The notes: generated from the letters alone by a model not told the origin. DNA of 64,000 nt from Clostridium bowmanii (GCF_018861315.1 NZ_JAHLDL010000007.1:1-64000); one strand, 5' to 3'; counted from the stretch's first letter, positions 18,538-29,390 are shown. Numbers and translations: made by a program.

Positions 18538-19732
18538 AGTAATTACAGTAACTGCCCTTAATGGGTATATTAAAAAAGTAATAGATAGTGACTTTATATT
18601 AAACAATGCTAATGTTAAAGGAGAGGTATCTAATGTGAAATTGCATTCTAGCGGACATATATACTTTTCACTAAAAGATGCATTTGGAAAGATAAATTGT
18701 GTAATGTTTAAATCACAAACGTATAAACTTAAGATTACACCTAGAGATGGCATGAATGTTATTGCTAGGGGTAGGGTTTCTGTTTATGAGCGGGAGGGCG
18801 CATATCAGCTTTATTGTGACGACATAGAGGCGGACGGAGAGGGACAATTATATTTAGCTTATCAAAATTTAAAAGAAAAATTAGAAAAGCAAGGATTATT
18901 TGATAGCCGACGCAAGAAAAATATACCCTCTTTTCCTAAGCGCATAGGAATAATCACATCACCAACAGGAGCTGCAATTAAAGATATTATAAACGTTGCC
19001 ACAAGGCGTAATTCACTGGTTAATATCCTTATATACCCTGCATTAGTCCAAGGGGTAAATGCAAGCGCGGACATTGCAGCTGGAATAAAGTATTTTAATA
19101 CCTCAAGAGATGTTGATTGTATAATTATAGCAAGAGGAGGAGGCTCCATAGAAGAATTATGGGCATTTAATGAAGAAAATTTAGCTCTGGAAATCTATAA
19201 TTCTAAAATACCTATAATTACTGGAATTGGTCATGAAACTGATTTTACTATAGCTGATTTTGTATCTGATTATAGAGCGCCAACGCCATCCTCCGCGGCA
19301 GAAATTGTGGTGAAGAATTTAAAAGAGTTAAATAATGAAATTAGTGCATATAGAGAACTACTATTAAGATCTGTGGGTTTTAAGGTGACTAAAGAATATA
19401 ATAAAGTTAATTTGCTAAATAAAACATTGAAAATAAATAACCCTCTAAATTATATAGTTAATCAATATATTCATATAGATAATTTGAAAGAAAATTTAAA
19501 TTATAAATTTAATGCTGTGGTTTCATTAGAAAAGCAGAAACTTTCCAAATACAATGCTCTATTGCAGGCACATAACCCTTTGAATGTTTTAAATAAGGGA
19601 TATGCATTATTACAAAATAATGATGATGGAGTTATTAGCGAAATCAAAAATTTGAAAAATATAAAACAATTGAAAATCACTTTGAAAGATGGCAATGCTA
19701 AATTTAAAATAAGTGAGTTGGAGGTATTTTAA
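18527..19732 (+). CDS. xseA: Exodeoxyribonuclease VII large subunit
   Basis: 401 residues with an N-terminal OB fold ('NVKGEVSNVKLHSSGHIYFSL') and the catalytic domain ('IGIITSPTGAAIKDI', 'IIARGGGSIEELWAFN', 'GHETDFTIADFVSDYRAPTPS'). With XseB it degrades single-stranded DNA. The start codon lies inside the end of folD, with GGAGG just upstream, and the stop shares a base with the xseB ATG, indicating coupled translation. Confidence 0.97.
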   Translation: MFIKVITVTALNGYIKKVIDSDFILNNANVKGEVSNVKLHSSGHIYFSLKDAFGKINCVMFKSQTYKLKITPRDGMNVIARGRVSVYEREGAYQLYCDDIEADGEGQLYLAYQNLKEKLEKQGLFDSRRKKNIPSFPKRIGIITSPTGAAIKDIINVATRRNSLVNILIYPALVQGVNASADIAAGIKYFNTSRDVDCIIIARGGGSIEELWAFNEENLALEIYNSKIPIITGIGHETDFTIADFVSDYRAPTPSSAAEIVVKNLKELNNEISAYRELLLRSVGFKVTKEYNKVNLLNKTLKINNPLNYIVNQYIHIDNLKENLNYKFNAVVSLEKQKLSKYNALLQAHNPLNVLNKGYALLQNNDDGVISEIKNLKNIKQLKITLKDGNAKFKISELEVF

Positions 19733-19965
19733 TGGCTAAGAAAAAAGAATCTTATGAAAATATGATGATAAGACTTGAAGAAATTGTAGGCCTAATGGAT
19801 GGAAACGAAATTACATTGGAACAAACTATGATTATTTATGAAGAGGGTATAAAAATTTGTAACAGTTTATATAAAATTTTAAATGATACAGAAGGTAAAA
19901 TAAAAATATTAACGGAGCAAGGTGAAAAAGATTTTATGCCACTACCGGAAGTTATTAAAAGTTAA
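19732..19965 (+). CDS. xseB: Exodeoxyribonuclease VII small subunit
   Basis: 77 residues with the family core 'SYENMMIRLEEIVGLMDGNEITLEQTMIIYEEGIKIC'-type helical hairpin (given in part). It starts within the xseA stop codon (TAATG). Multiple small subunits bind XseA and gate its activity. Confidence 0.95.
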   Translation: MAKKKESYENMMIRLEEIVGLMDGNEITLEQTMIIYEEGIKICNSLYKILNDTEGKIKILTEQGEKDFMPLPEVIKS

Positions 19966-20009
19966 GGTACACTGTTTTTTAAAAACATATAAAGAAAAGA
20001 AGGGATAAA

Positions 20010-20879
20010 ATGAATATAAAATCCATGAAGAGTGAATTAGAACAGTGGATAAGTGATTATTTTGATGAAAAGCCAGAGATGGATAATAGAAACTTCGAAG
20101 CAATGATTTATAGTTTAAAAGTTGGAGGAAAAAGAATAAGACCAATTTTAATGCTTCAAACATATGCTATGTACAAGAAAGACTATAGAAATATCTTACC
20201 TTTTGCAGCAGCGCTTGAAATGATTCATACTTATTCACTTATTCATGATGATCTGCCCAGTATGGATAACGATGATTTGCGTAGGGGAAAGCCTACAAAT
20301 CACAAAATTTATGGTGAAGCAATAGCAATACTTGCAGGAGATGGATTATTAAATGAGGCAATGGTACTAATGTTTGAGCAATGTTTAGATGGAAATTTAA
20401 ATAAAATCCAGGCAAGTTCCATTATAGCAAAAGCCTCTGGAGCTCAGGGAATGATAGCTGGGCAAATTTGTGATATCTTAAGCGAGGGCAGCTCAATATC
20501 AGAAGAAGAACTTCTTTATATGCATAGAAATAAAACCGGGCAATTAATTAAAGCGGCCATAGTAAGTGGTGCAATACTTGGTAATGCCAGTAAAGAAGAT
20601 CTGTATATTTTAAATGATTATGGTGAGAAATTAGGGCTGGCTTTTCAAATAAAAGATGATATATTAGATATAATTGGTGATGTACATATTTTAGGAAAAA
20701 ATGTAAAACATGACCAGTGTAACAATAAGACAACTTTTATAACTATGTATGGATTAGAAAAATGCAAAGAAAAGTGTAAGGATTTAACACAGGAATGTTT
20801 TGAAATATTAAAAAAGCTACAAAAAAATACAGTACATTTAGAAGAAATCACGGAATTTTTATTGAAAAGAGAATATTAA
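20010..20879 (+). CDS. ispA: Polyprenyl (farnesyl/geranyl) diphosphate synthase
   Basis: 289 residues, class I trans-prenyltransferase. Both aspartate-rich motifs are visible: 'LIHDDLPSMDNDDLRRG' (first, magnesium binding) and 'FQIKDDILDIIGD' (second). It supplies C15 diphosphate for undecaprenyl and quinone precursors, with dxs directly downstream making the first precursor of the MEP pathway. Confidence 0.94.
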   Translation: MNIKSMKSELEQWISDYFDEKPEMDNRNFEAMIYSLKVGGKRIRPILMLQTYAMYKKDYRNILPFAAALEMIHTYSLIHDDLPSMDNDDLRRGKPTNHKIYGEAIAILAGDGLLNEAMVLMFEQCLDGNLNKIQASSIIAKASGAQGMIAGQICDILSEGSSISEEELLYMHRNKTGQLIKAAIVSGAILGNASKEDLYILNDYGEKLGLAFQIKDDILDIIGDVHILGKNVKHDQCNNKTTFITMYGLEKCKEKCKDLTQECFEILKKLQKNTVHLEEITEFLLKREY

Positions 20880-21031
20880 ATATTATTATATGATATAATG
20901 TCTCCATAAAAGGTGGTTAAATTTTAACAATTATAAAAAAATAAAGTATTTAGATAAAAATATAACCAATAATTTGGAGCAATTTTCTTTGTTTCTAAAA
21001 TATTATAATTAATAAAAGAGGTTAGAAATAT

Positions 21032-22894
21032 ATGGGTAAAATTTTAGATGATTTTGATGATATAAATTCAGTGAAAAAAATGTCAATACAAGAATTAAAT
21101 TCTTTTGCAAAAGAAATTAGGTGTTTTCTACTGGAAAAAGTGTCTAAAACAGGAGGCCATTTAGCTTCTAATTTAGGTATAGTAGAATTAACTCTAAGTT
21201 TATATAATGTTTTTGATTTTAATAGTGATAAAGTGGTATGGGACGTAGGTCACCAATCCTATGTGCATAAAATTCTTACAGGAAGAAAAGATAAATTTGA
21301 CACACTTAGAAATTTTGGAGGACTCAGCGGTTTTCCTAATAGAGAAGAAAGTAAATATGACAGCTTTGAAGCAGGCCACAGTAGTACTTCTATCTCTGCA
21401 GGAATTGGCATGGCAAGAGCTAGAGACTTGCAACAAAAGGATTATGATGTTATTTCAGTAATAGGTGATGGTGCACTTACAGGAGGCATGTCTTTTGAGG
21501 CATTAAATGATATAGGATTTAGGAAAACTAGAATGATTATCGTGCTCAATGATAATCAAATGTCTATATCTAAAAATGTTGGGGGAATATCTAAATATTT
21601 AAATGAATTTAGAATTGATCCAACTTATAACAGAATAAAAAAAGAGATAAATTCTACACTTAGAAAGATTCCTAGTGTAGGTAACGGTATGGTTAATTCT
21701 ATCCATAAAATTAAGGATGGAATTAAGCAGGTTGTAGTGCCAGGAATGTTATTTGAACATATGGGTATAAAATATTTAGGACCTATAGATGGACACGATA
21801 TTAAAGCAGTAAGTAAGGTTTTAAAGCTAGCTAAAAATATAGATGGACCAGTAATTATTCATGTTATAACTAAAAAAGGCAAGGGTTATGAGTTCGCTGA
21901 AAAACAGCCACGTAAATTTCACGGACCAGGTCCCTTTGACCCTCTAACTGGAGAATTATGTGGTAGTTCTAAAGAAAGTTACTCTGATGCTTTTGGAGAG
22001 AAGATGGTCGAGCTTGCAAAGGAAGATAAAAATATAGTTGCAATAACAGCGGCCATGCCAGAGGGCACAGGGCTTGAAATGTTTTCAAAAGAGTTTCCTA
22101 ATAGATTTTTTGATGTGGGAATAGCAGAACAACATGCAGTTACTATGGCTGCGGGAATGGCATCTCAAGGCTTAAAACCTATTTTTGCAGTTTACTCTAC
22201 TTTTCTTCAGAGGGCTTATGACCAAATTTTACATGATGTATGCATTCAAAAGTTACCTGTTATTTTTGCTATAGATAGAGCTGGAGTTGTTGGTCAAGAT
22301 GGAGAAACTCACCAAGGCATATTTGATTTATCATATTTATCTCATATTCCTAATATGACAATTATGGCCCCAAAATGTATAAGCGAACTTAAGTCAATGC
22401 TCGCTTTTGCAGTTAAACAAGATTACCCAATTGCTATAAGATACCCTAGGGGAGGGGACAATCCAAATATAAAGATGTCTTCTATTAAAAACTTTATAAG
22501 AGGAAAATGGGAAATACTTTTTCATGGCGGCAAGATAGCTTTTATAGCTACAGGCAAAATGGTTCAAAATGCCGTTTTAGTTAGAGAAAAATTAAACAAT
22601 ATGGGAATAGAAGCTACTGTAATTAATGCCTGTTTTATTAAGCCAATTGATGAAGTATTAATAAAAGAGCTAGTAGATAAAAACTATTCCATAGTGACTA
22701 TAGAGGACAACGTTATACATGGAGGGTTGGGTTCTATGGTTCTTGAGTATGTAAATTCATTAAATGGAAACACAAAAGTTATTGCTTTGGGGTTTAAAGA
22801 TAAATTTATTCCTCACGGAACAGTTGATATATTATATAAATTATATAAATTAGATGTGGATGGAATTTTCGAAAGTATTTTAAAACTAATTTAA
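21032..22894 (+). CDS. dxs: 1-deoxy-D-xylulose-5-phosphate synthase
   Basis: 620 residues, full family length. Thiamine-diphosphate enzyme joining pyruvate and glyceraldehyde 3-phosphate. Seen: '[16 protein letters not shown]', the ThDP site '[15 protein letters not shown]', '[13 protein letters not shown]' with the catalytic Glu, and '[15 protein letters not shown]'. It is separated from ispA by 152 AT-rich bases. Confidence 0.97.
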   Translation: MGKILDDFDDINSVKKMSIQELNSFAKEIRCFLLEKVSKTGGHLASNLGIVELTLSLYNVFDFNSDKVVWDVGHQSYVHKILTGRKDKFDTLRNFGGLSGFPNREESKYDSFEAGHSSTSISAGIGMARARDLQQKDYDVISVIGDGALTGGMSFEALNDIGFRKTRMIIVLNDNQMSISKNVGGISKYLNEFRIDPTYNRIKKEINSTLRKIPSVGNGMVNSIHKIKDGIKQVVVPGMLFEHMGIKYLGPIDGHDIKAVSKVLKLAKNIDGPVIIHVITKKGKGYEFAEKQPRKFHGPGPFDPLTGELCGSSKESYSDAFGEKMVELAKEDKNIVAITAAMPEGTGLEMFSKEFPNRFFDVGIAEQHAVTMAAGMASQGLKPIFAVYSTFLQRAYDQILHDVCIQKLPVIFAIDRAGVVGQDGETHQGIFDLSYLSHIPNMTIMAPKCISELKSMLAFAVKQDYPIAIRYPRGGDNPNIKMSSIKNFIRGKWEILFHGGKIAFIATGKMVQNAVLVREKLNNMGIEATVINACFIKPIDEVLIKELVDKNYSIVTIEDNVIHGGLGSMVLEYVNSLNGNTKVIALGFKDKFIPHGTVDILYKLYKLDVDGIFESILKLI

Positions 22895-22929
22895 ATAAGC
22901 CACTTTAGTTGGTCTTTAAGGAGTTTTTC

Positions 22930-23742
22930 ATGGTAGACAATAAAGAGAGATTAGATGTTCTTGTAGTTCAAAAAGAAATTTTATTTTCTAGAGAAAGAGC
23001 CAAAGAAAATATTATTGCTGGAAATATATTTGTGGATGGGATTAAAACTACAAAATGCGGAAAGAAAGTAGACTTGTCATCTAATATTGAATTTATTGGA
23101 GAAGATAATCCCTATGTAAGTAGGGGTGGATTAAAGCTTCAAAAGGCTATAAATTCCTTTGATATTGATCTTTTAGGGAAAGTCTGTTTAGATATAGGCG
23201 CATCTACAGGAGGGTTTACAGACTGCATGCTCCAACATGGGGCTTGCAAAGTATACTCTATAGATGTTGGAACAAATCAGTTAGATAATAAGCTGAGAGC
23301 TGATGCGCGAGTAATATCATTAGAACATACAAATATAAGATATTTAAATGGAGATAGGATAGAAGAACTTGGGGATTTTGCTAGTATAGATGTGTCATTT
23401 ATTTCACTCGAGAAAGTCATTCCCAGTATACTGAGTCTATTAAAAAGTGATGCTGGTGTTGTAGCTCTAATAAAACCACAATTCGAAGTTGGCATAGGCA
23501 TAGTAAACAAAAAAGGTGTGGTTAAAAAACAAAGTCAACATGTGGCGGTTATAATTAGAGTTTTAAAATTTTTGGAAGATCTAAATGTAAAGGTTATTAA
23601 TGTTAATTACTCTTCTATAAAAGGACCTAACGGTAATATTGAATATTTAATTTATTTTACCAAAACTAAAGGGGATCATGTAAGCTTTATAGGAGAAAGT
23701 ATAGAACTATTAGTTAGTGAAGCCCATAAAAGTTTAAACTAA
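22930..23742 (+). CDS. tlyA: TlyA-family rRNA 2'-O-methyltransferase (or hemolysin A-like)
   Basis: 270 residues: an S4 RNA-binding domain at the N-terminus ('RLDVLVVQKEILFSRERAKENI') and an FtsJ-like methyltransferase domain ('CLDIGASTGGFTDCMLQHGA' for SAM binding, 'ASIDVSFISLEKV'). Mycobacterial TlyA methylates 16S and 23S rRNA; the exact target here is unknown. The ATG at 22930 follows AAGGAG. Confidence 0.9.
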   Translation: MVDNKERLDVLVVQKEILFSRERAKENIIAGNIFVDGIKTTKCGKKVDLSSNIEFIGEDNPYVSRGGLKLQKAINSFDIDLLGKVCLDIGASTGGFTDCMLQHGACKVYSIDVGTNQLDNKLRADARVISLEHTNIRYLNGDRIEELGDFASIDVSFISLEKVIPSILSLLKSDAGVVALIKPQFEVGIGIVNKKGVVKKQSQHVAVIIRVLKFLEDLNVKVINVNYSSIKGPNGNIEYLIYFTKTKGDHVSFIGESIELLVSEAHKSLN

Positions 23743-23802
23743 GAGTAATTGAGATAATAATTAATAGCAGACAGTTGATATAGAGAAGGGCAAGGAGGAA
23801 CT

Positions 23803-24684
23803 ATGAAAAACATTGGCATTAACATAAATACCACAAAAGATAGAGATGGCAAAATAATGAAATATGTGAAAGATATTATCAATAAATATATTGATGAAAC
23901 CAATATATTTATATTTAAAGATTCCAAAGGCCTTGAAAATATAAAATATAATGATTTAGATATTATTATCGCATTAGGCGGTGATGGGACAATACTTCGA
24001 ACAGCGCGAAATCTAAATAATTCTAATATTCCAATACTCGGGGTGAATATAGGAAATTTAGGCTTTCTTACCAGTGTGGAGCTTTTAGAATTTGAAAATG
24101 CTACGAAAAAAGTTTTTGAAGATGAGTATTATGTAGAAGACAGGATGATGCTTAATTGCACTTTGCCACTTCGGGGAGAACCTGAAAAATATATTGCACT
24201 AAACGATATTATTGTATCAAAGGGGACCCTTGCGAGAGTTGTTAAATATGAGCTTTTCATAGACAATAAATTTTATATAGATTTTACAGGGGATGGGCTT
24301 ATAATATCTACACCAACAGGTTCAACCGCATATTCACTATCTGCAGGTGGGCCTATAATTTACCCTAATCTAGATGTTATAGCTATAACCCCAATTTGTC
24401 CATTATCACTATCTATGAGAACTATAGTCCTAGATTCTAAAAGTGAAATATCTATAAGTGTAAAAAGTGAACAAGAAAGTATATTTTTGACTCTCGATGG
24501 ACAACGCGCAATAGAGCTAAATAACTATGAGAAAATATTAGTGAATGTTTCAAATAAGAAATGTAGATTGGTAAAATTTAATGATTACAACTATTTTGAA
24601 GTTTTGAGAAAAAAAATAATTTCTAGAACAACTGATTGTGAGGGAGAAAAAAATGAAGATTGCACGTCATGCGAAAATAATTGA
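23803..24684 (+). CDS. nadK: NAD kinase
   Basis: 293 residues. Phosphorylates NAD to NADP. It carries the GGDGT motif, 'GVNIGNLGFLTS', 'NDIIVSKG' and 'TPTGSTAYSLSAGGPI'. It starts after AAGGAGG. The 3' end overlaps argR by 32 bases in another frame. Confidence 0.96.
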   Translation: MKNIGININTTKDRDGKIMKYVKDIINKYIDETNIFIFKDSKGLENIKYNDLDIIIALGGDGTILRTARNLNNSNIPILGVNIGNLGFLTSVELLEFENATKKVFEDEYYVEDRMMLNCTLPLRGEPEKYIALNDIIVSKGTLARVVKYELFIDNKFYIDFTGDGLIISTPTGSTAYSLSAGGPIIYPNLDVIAITPICPLSLSMRTIVLDSKSEISISVKSEQESIFLTLDGQRAIELNNYEKILVNVSNKKCRLVKFNDYNYFEVLRKKIISRTTDCEGEKNEDCTSCENN

Positions 24685-25105
24685 GATCATTCAGGCTAAA
24701 GAAGTTGAAACTCAAGAGCAACTAGCAGAGGAACTGAAAGGTAAGGGGTTTGATATTACTCAAGCAACCGTATCTAGAGACATAAAAGAATTAAAATTAA
24801 TCAAAGTTATGAATGCACATGGAACTCACAAGTATGCTACTATTTCACCAGAAGACAGTTTTTTATCAAATAAGCTGGTTAATATTTTTTGCCAGACTGT
24901 GCTTTATGTAGATCATGTGGATAATTTTATAGTACTTAAAACTATATCGGGATCTGCACCTGCTGCTGCTGAAGCTTTGGATTCACTAAAATTCACTGGT
25001 ATTGTGGGAACTATAGCTGGGGATAATACTGTTTTTATTTTAGCTAGAAGAGAAGAAGATATGAAAGAAATAGTACAAAAAATCAAAAAAATGATTAGTG
25101 AATAG
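24653..25105 (+). CDS. argR: Arginine repressor ArgR/AhrC
   Basis: 150 residues: a winged-helix DNA-binding N-terminus ('ATVSRDIKELKLIKV') and a C-terminal arginine-binding oligomerisation domain ('TISGSAPAAAEALDSLKF', 'GTIAGDNTVFILAR'). The ATG at 24653 lies 7 bases after GAGGGAG and inside the end of nadK. The place between nadK and recN is conserved in Firmicutes. Confidence 0.96.
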   Translation: MKIARHAKIIEIIQAKEVETQEQLAEELKGKGFDITQATVSRDIKELKLIKVMNAHGTHKYATISPEDSFLSNKLVNIFCQTVLYVDHVDNFIVLKTISGSAPAAAEALDSLKFTGIVGTIAGDNTVFILARREEDMKEIVQKIKKMISE

Positions 25106-25116
25106 GAGGAGTTAGT

Positions 25117-26805
25117 ATGCTCCTACAATTAAATATTATGAATTTTGCCCTAATTGAAAAATTGTGTATTAATTTTGAAGGAGGATTCAACGTGCTTTCT
25201 GGTGAAACGGGAGCAGGAAAATCGATTTTAATTGATGCTATAAATTTTGTTTTAGGTGGGAAATTCAATAAAAACTTAATTAGGACAGGGGAAGACAAAA
25301 CTTATGTTGAGGCTGTATTTACAATAGATAATAAAAATAACAAGGATGCTTTAGATGATATGGATATTGAATATGAGGATATGGTATTTGTAAGTCGGGA
25401 AACTTTCCAATCGGGTAAAAGTGTTGCTAAAGTTAATGGTAAAGCCTTGTTACTTTCAAAGGTTAAATCTATTAGTAAGACGTTACTAGATATTCATGGA
25501 CAACATGATAATCATAATTTATTGGATAAAGGTAATCATATATTTTATCTAGACTCATTTGGGGCTTATAGAATTAATAAGGTTCTTGTTAGTTATGCTG
25601 AGAAGTATGCAAGAATGACTATTATAAAAAATAAAATTCAAAAGCTTGAAGGAAATGAGGGTCAAAGAGAAAAACGAATTGATTTCTTAAATTATCAGAT
25701 AGAAGAAATTAAAAATGCTAATATAAAAATCGGTGAAGATGATGAACTTCTAGAAAAGTGTGCAATAATTAGTAATTCAGAAAAATTAGAGAAACATTTA
25801 TCAAAAAGTTACGAGCTATTGTATACAAGTGATGAAGAAAATACAACGGTTTTTTATAATTTAGCTATAGCTATTAAGGAACTAAGAGCTATAGAAAAAC
25901 ATATGGAAAAGATAAAAGTAATTGCAGACTCAATAGAAGAAAGCTATTACAATATAGAGGAAAATATTACTGACATACGAAATTTAAAAGAAAATATTTA
26001 TTATGACGAAAAAGAATTGGAATATGTTAATAGCAGAATAAGCCAAATTAATAGTTGCAAGAAGAAATATGGGGCCACTATTAAAGAAATTCATGAATAT
26101 AGTGAAAGAATTCAAATTGAGAATGAAGAATTAATTAATAGTAGTGAAATAATTGCTCTTCTTAAAAAAGAAAAAATAGCTGTTGAGAGTGAAATGAAAA
26201 TTATAGGCCATAAAATTCATGAAATTCGATGTAGCATAGCTAAAGAACTGGGCGATAAAATAAAAGAGGAATTGAATTATATCGGACTTGAAAAAAGTAA
26301 ATTTTATATTGAAGTAAAACTAGAAGAGCAGTTTTATGAAAATGGTTGTGACAAGGTTCAATTTTGTATATCTACTAACCCAGGTGAACCACTAAGTCCA
26401 TTAGAAGATATTGTGTCTGGCGGTGAGTTATCTCGAATAATGCTTGCACTTAAAACTGTATTTGTTGATAAGGATGAAATACCTACTGTTATCTTTGATG
26501 AAATAGATACTGGTATTAGTGGAAGAATAGCACAATGTGTGGCAGAAAAAATGTATTTAATATCTAAGAACCATCAAATTTTTTGTGTAACTCATTTGCC
26601 GCAAATAGCTAGTATGGCAGATACAAATTATTTAATATCTAAAAATGTTATAAATGAAAAAACCTACACAAATATAATTAAAATGAATATGGAGGAAAAA
26701 CAACAGGAAATAGCTAGAATGATAGGTGGTACAGAGGTTACTAAATTAACTTTGGAAAATTCTAAAGAAATGATTAATATGGCTAATAAACAAAAGAAAA
26801 ATTAA
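25117..26805 (+). CDS. recN: DNA repair protein RecN
   Basis: 562 residues, SMC-like ATPase in double-strand break repair. Visible: Walker A 'GETGAGKSILIDAINFVLGG', 'DIHGQHDNHNLL', central coiled coils (about 150-360), ABC signature 'VSGGELSRIMLALK', and Walker B 'PTVIFDEIDTGISG' with the 'THLPQIA' switch. Confidence 0.97.
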   Translation: MLLQLNIMNFALIEKLCINFEGGFNVLSGETGAGKSILIDAINFVLGGKFNKNLIRTGEDKTYVEAVFTIDNKNNKDALDDMDIEYEDMVFVSRETFQSGKSVAKVNGKALLLSKVKSISKTLLDIHGQHDNHNLLDKGNHIFYLDSFGAYRINKVLVSYAEKYARMTIIKNKIQKLEGNEGQREKRIDFLNYQIEEIKNANIKIGEDDELLEKCAIISNSEKLEKHLSKSYELLYTSDEENTTVFYNLAIAIKELRAIEKHMEKIKVIADSIEESYYNIEENITDIRNLKENIYYDEKELEYVNSRISQINSCKKKYGATIKEIHEYSERIQIENEELINSSEIIALLKKEKIAVESEMKIIGHKIHEIRCSIAKELGDKIKEELNYIGLEKSKFYIEVKLEEQFYENGCDKVQFCISTNPGEPLSPLEDIVSGGELSRIMLALKTVFVDKDEIPTVIFDEIDTGISGRIAQCVAEKMYLISKNHQIFCVTHLPQIASMADTNYLISKNVINEKTYTNIIKMNMEEKQQEIARMIGGTEVTKLTLENSKEMINMANKQKKN

Positions 26806-26860
26806 TTTCTATTTTTTACGATTTTATAGTTATATAGTAATAAAAATATGTTTTATAGGG

Positions 26861-26897
26861 AAAAATAAAGTTATTAATAATGGCTTTATTTTTTTTT
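26861..26897 (+). terminator. Terminator of recN
   Basis: A 10-bp A/T-rich stem AAAAATAAAG/CTTTATTTTT followed by further T. It lies in the 320-base gap before spoIVB; the rest of that gap is AT-rich with no clear motif to me. Confidence 0.6.
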
Positions 26898-27125
26898 GGA
26901 AATATAGTTGATATGTAAATCATTGTTTAGACTAAAGATTATAAATGAACAATCTTGTTTATTGAAAATGTGAAAAAATTGAAATAGAGAAGAATTTTAT
27001 AAATTTATCATAAATTAGTTTTCAATCTATGTCTTTGACTATTATTGAATTAATGTTATAGGATAATATGGAGAGCTCAAGGGTAACTTAAAATTATAAT
27101 TATAAGCGAAAAGGAGGTAAAGCTC

Positions 27126-28349
27126 ATGAAGAATAGATTCAATATAATATGCTTTATAATGACACCGCTAGTGATTTTGGCTTTAAGTGCATACTTTAAA
27201 ACTCAAAATAAAGTTGTTGCAGTATTTAATTCACCAATGGAAAAATTTTATTCTATGAAAGCCATAAAAATGAAACAAGGTAGTGACAAAATTATTACAA
27301 GTTCTTATAAAATTGAAAGTGACGCAAGTATAAACTCAAAATCATTAGATTATTTTAAAGTAGCACCTACTTTCGCAAAAGACAATTCAGAAATTATGGT
27401 TTACCCTGGGGGACAGCCAATAGGGGTTAAACTAAATACCAAAGGTGTTTTAGTAGTAGCTCTTTCTGATATAGACAGTAGTAACGGTAAAATAGCAAGT
27501 CCTGCTGCAAATGCAGGTGTACAAATAGGAGATAGTATAATTAAAATAAACAATGTTGAAATAAATCATGCTGAAGATATAGCAAGATTTGTGAATACAG
27601 AAAAAAATCTAGAAATTACTCTTACATTACAACGAAAAAATAATCTAGATTATTTTGATGTAAAAGTTAAACCCGCCATTGATGCTAAAGATGGAAAACA
27701 AAAAATAGGATTATGGGTAAGGGATTCAACTGCAGGTGTAGGAACATTAACTTTATATGATGAGAAAACTAATAAATTTGCTGCTCTAGGACACCCTATC
27801 ACAGATAGTGATACTGGAACAATATTAAGTGTTAGTGATGGTGTAATTGTATCATCTAATATAGTATCAATAAAAAAAGGGACAAGGGGAATTCCAGGGG
27901 AGTTACGAGGCCTTTTTATAGATGAAAATATAATAAAAGGACAAATAATAAAAAATACGGGATGTGGCATATTTGGAGATGGAACAAAAAGTCTTATTAA
28001 TAAAAAATTTAATAAACCAATGAAAATAGGACTTAGAAATGAAATTAAAGAAGGAAAAGCAAAAATTCTAACAACTATAGATGGTAGTGAACCAGAATTG
28101 TTTGAAATAGAAATTCAGAAGCTATTACCTCAAAGTACATCGGGATCTAAAAGTATGATAATTAAAATTACAGATGCTAGACTTTTAGAAAAAACTGGAG
28201 GTATAGTTCAAGGTATGAGTGGTAGTCCGATAATTCAAAATAATAAAATTGTGGGAGCGGTTACTCATGTATTAATAAACAAGCCTGATGTAGGATATGG
28301 GATATATATAGAATGGATGCTTAAAGATGCAGGTATTTTATCAAAATAG
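27126..28349 (+). CDS. spoIVB: SpoIVB serine peptidase (S55)
   Basis: 407 residues. The forespore-made protease signals to SpoIVFA/SpoIVFB and so triggers sigma-K activation. Seen: an N-terminal membrane anchor (about 7-23), a PDZ domain (about 105-175, 'AGVQIGDSIIKINNVEI') and the S55 domain with 'GHPITD' carrying the likely catalytic His and 'QGMSGSPIIQ' with the likely catalytic Ser367. The ATG follows AAAGGAGG. The order recN-spoIVB-spo0A is standard. Confidence 0.95.
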   Translation: MKNRFNIICFIMTPLVILALSAYFKTQNKVVAVFNSPMEKFYSMKAIKMKQGSDKIITSSYKIESDASINSKSLDYFKVAPTFAKDNSEIMVYPGGQPIGVKLNTKGVLVVALSDIDSSNGKIASPAANAGVQIGDSIIKINNVEINHAEDIARFVNTEKNLEITLTLQRKNNLDYFDVKVKPAIDAKDGKQKIGLWVRDSTAGVGTLTLYDEKTNKFAALGHPITDSDTGTILSVSDGVIVSSNIVSIKKGTRGIPGELRGLFIDENIIKGQIIKNTGCGIFGDGTKSLINKKFNKPMKIGLRNEIKEGKAKILTTIDGSEPELFEIEIQKLLPQSTSGSKSMIIKITDARLLEKTGGIVQGMSGSPIIQNNKIVGAVTHVLINKPDVGYGIYIEWMLKDAGILSK

Positions 28350-28393
28350 CTAGCATTATTGAATAAAAAGAGGTAAAATAGAAATTAGCACGT

Positions 28394-28424
28394 AAAGGAT
28401 AGCAAATGCTATCTTTTATTTTAC
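28394..28424 (+). terminator. Terminator of spoIVB
   Basis: An 11-bp stem AAAGGATAGCA/TGCTATCTTTT with a minimal loop, then T-rich sequence. Confidence 0.6.
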
Positions 28425-28469
28425 AATTTATAATAAAAAAATATTTATTTGTATTTTTATTTAATATAA

Positions 28470-28498
28470 GAAGGTATTAAAATTCTTTTGTCGAATTA
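28470..28498 (+). promoter_or_regulatory. Candidate sigma-H promoter overlapped by a 0A box, upstream of spo0A
   Basis: GAAGGTATT (28470-28478) matches the sigma-H -35 consensus RNAGGAWWW at 8 of 9. After an 11-base spacer GTCGAATTA (28490-28498) matches the -10 RNNGAATWW fully. TGTCGAA at 28489-28495, the Spo0A-box core, sits on that -10. This fits known sigma-H transcription and autoregulation of spo0A in Bacillus. It lies 47 bases before the ATG. Confidence 0.6.
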
Positions 28499-28544
28499 AT
28501 ATTTGTTAAGATATGGGAATTTATTTGTAAGGGGGATATATAAT

Positions 28545-29363
28545 ATGGAAGAACCTAGAATTAGTGTACTTATTGCGGATGATAATAAAGAATTCTGTAA
28601 TATTTTAAACGATTATTTACTAAGTCAAAGGGATATTGTAGTTACAGGTATTGCAAAAGATGGAATAGAGGCTCTTAAATTGATAAAAGAGAGAAAGCCT
28701 GATTTGGTTGTATTAGACATAATAATGCCACATTTAGATGGGCTTGGTGTTCTAGAAAGATTAGGTGGAATGGATCTTGATCCAATACCTAAAATAATAG
28801 TGTTATCTGCAGTAGGGCAAGATAAAATTACACAAAGAGCAATTACTTTGGGTGCAGATTATTATGTAGTAAAACCTTTTGACATGGATGTTTTTACAAA
28901 AAGAATAAGACAAATGTTTAATAATACAATTTCAAGCGACCATAGTAAAAAATCAATGTCATTTGTGGATACAAGTGAACCTAGAAAAACTAGCCGCAAT
29001 GAACCAATGGATTTAGAAGCTGAAATCACAAACATAATTCATGAAATTGGTGTTCCAGCTCATATTAAGGGATATATGTATTTAAGAGAAGCAATTACTA
29101 TGGTAGTAAATGATATTGAACTTTTATCTGCAGTAACAAAAGAATTATATCCATCAATTGCTAAAAAGTTTAATACAACTGCTAGTAGAGTAGAAAGAGC
29201 AATAAGACATGCTATAGAAGTAGCATGGGGCCGTGGCCAAGTTGAAACTATAAATAAGATATTTGGTTATACTATACACAATGCTAAAGGAAAACCAACA
29301 AATAGCGAATTTATAGCAATGGTTGCCGATAAGTTAAGATTACAAAATCGAGGAGTTTCTTAA
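28545..29363 (+). CDS. spo0A: Sporulation master regulator Spo0A
   Basis: 272 residues: a receiver domain (1-125) with acidic pocket Asp12/Asp13, phosphoacceptor near Asp58 ('[12 protein letters not shown]') and 'KPFD', a linker, and the C-terminal Spo0A DNA-binding domain with '[20 protein letters not shown]'. The start is ATG 28545 after AAGGGGG; upstream in-frame codons have no binding site. It binds 0A boxes when phosphorylated and commits the cell to sporulation. The upstream site suggests autoregulation. Confidence 0.98.
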   Translation: MEEPRISVLIADDNKEFCNILNDYLLSQRDIVVTGIAKDGIEALKLIKERKPDLVVLDIIMPHLDGLGVLERLGGMDLDPIPKIIVLSAVGQDKITQRAITLGADYYVVKPFDMDVFTKRIRQMFNNTISSDHSKKSMSFVDTSEPRKTSRNEPMDLEAEITNIIHEIGVPAHIKGYMYLREAITMVVNDIELLSAVTKELYPSIAKKFNTTASRVERAIRHAIEVAWGRGQVETINKIFGYTIHNAKGKPTNSEFIAMVADKLRLQNRGVS

Positions 29364-29390
29364 TTAAACTAATCAATTAAATTAACTTAA

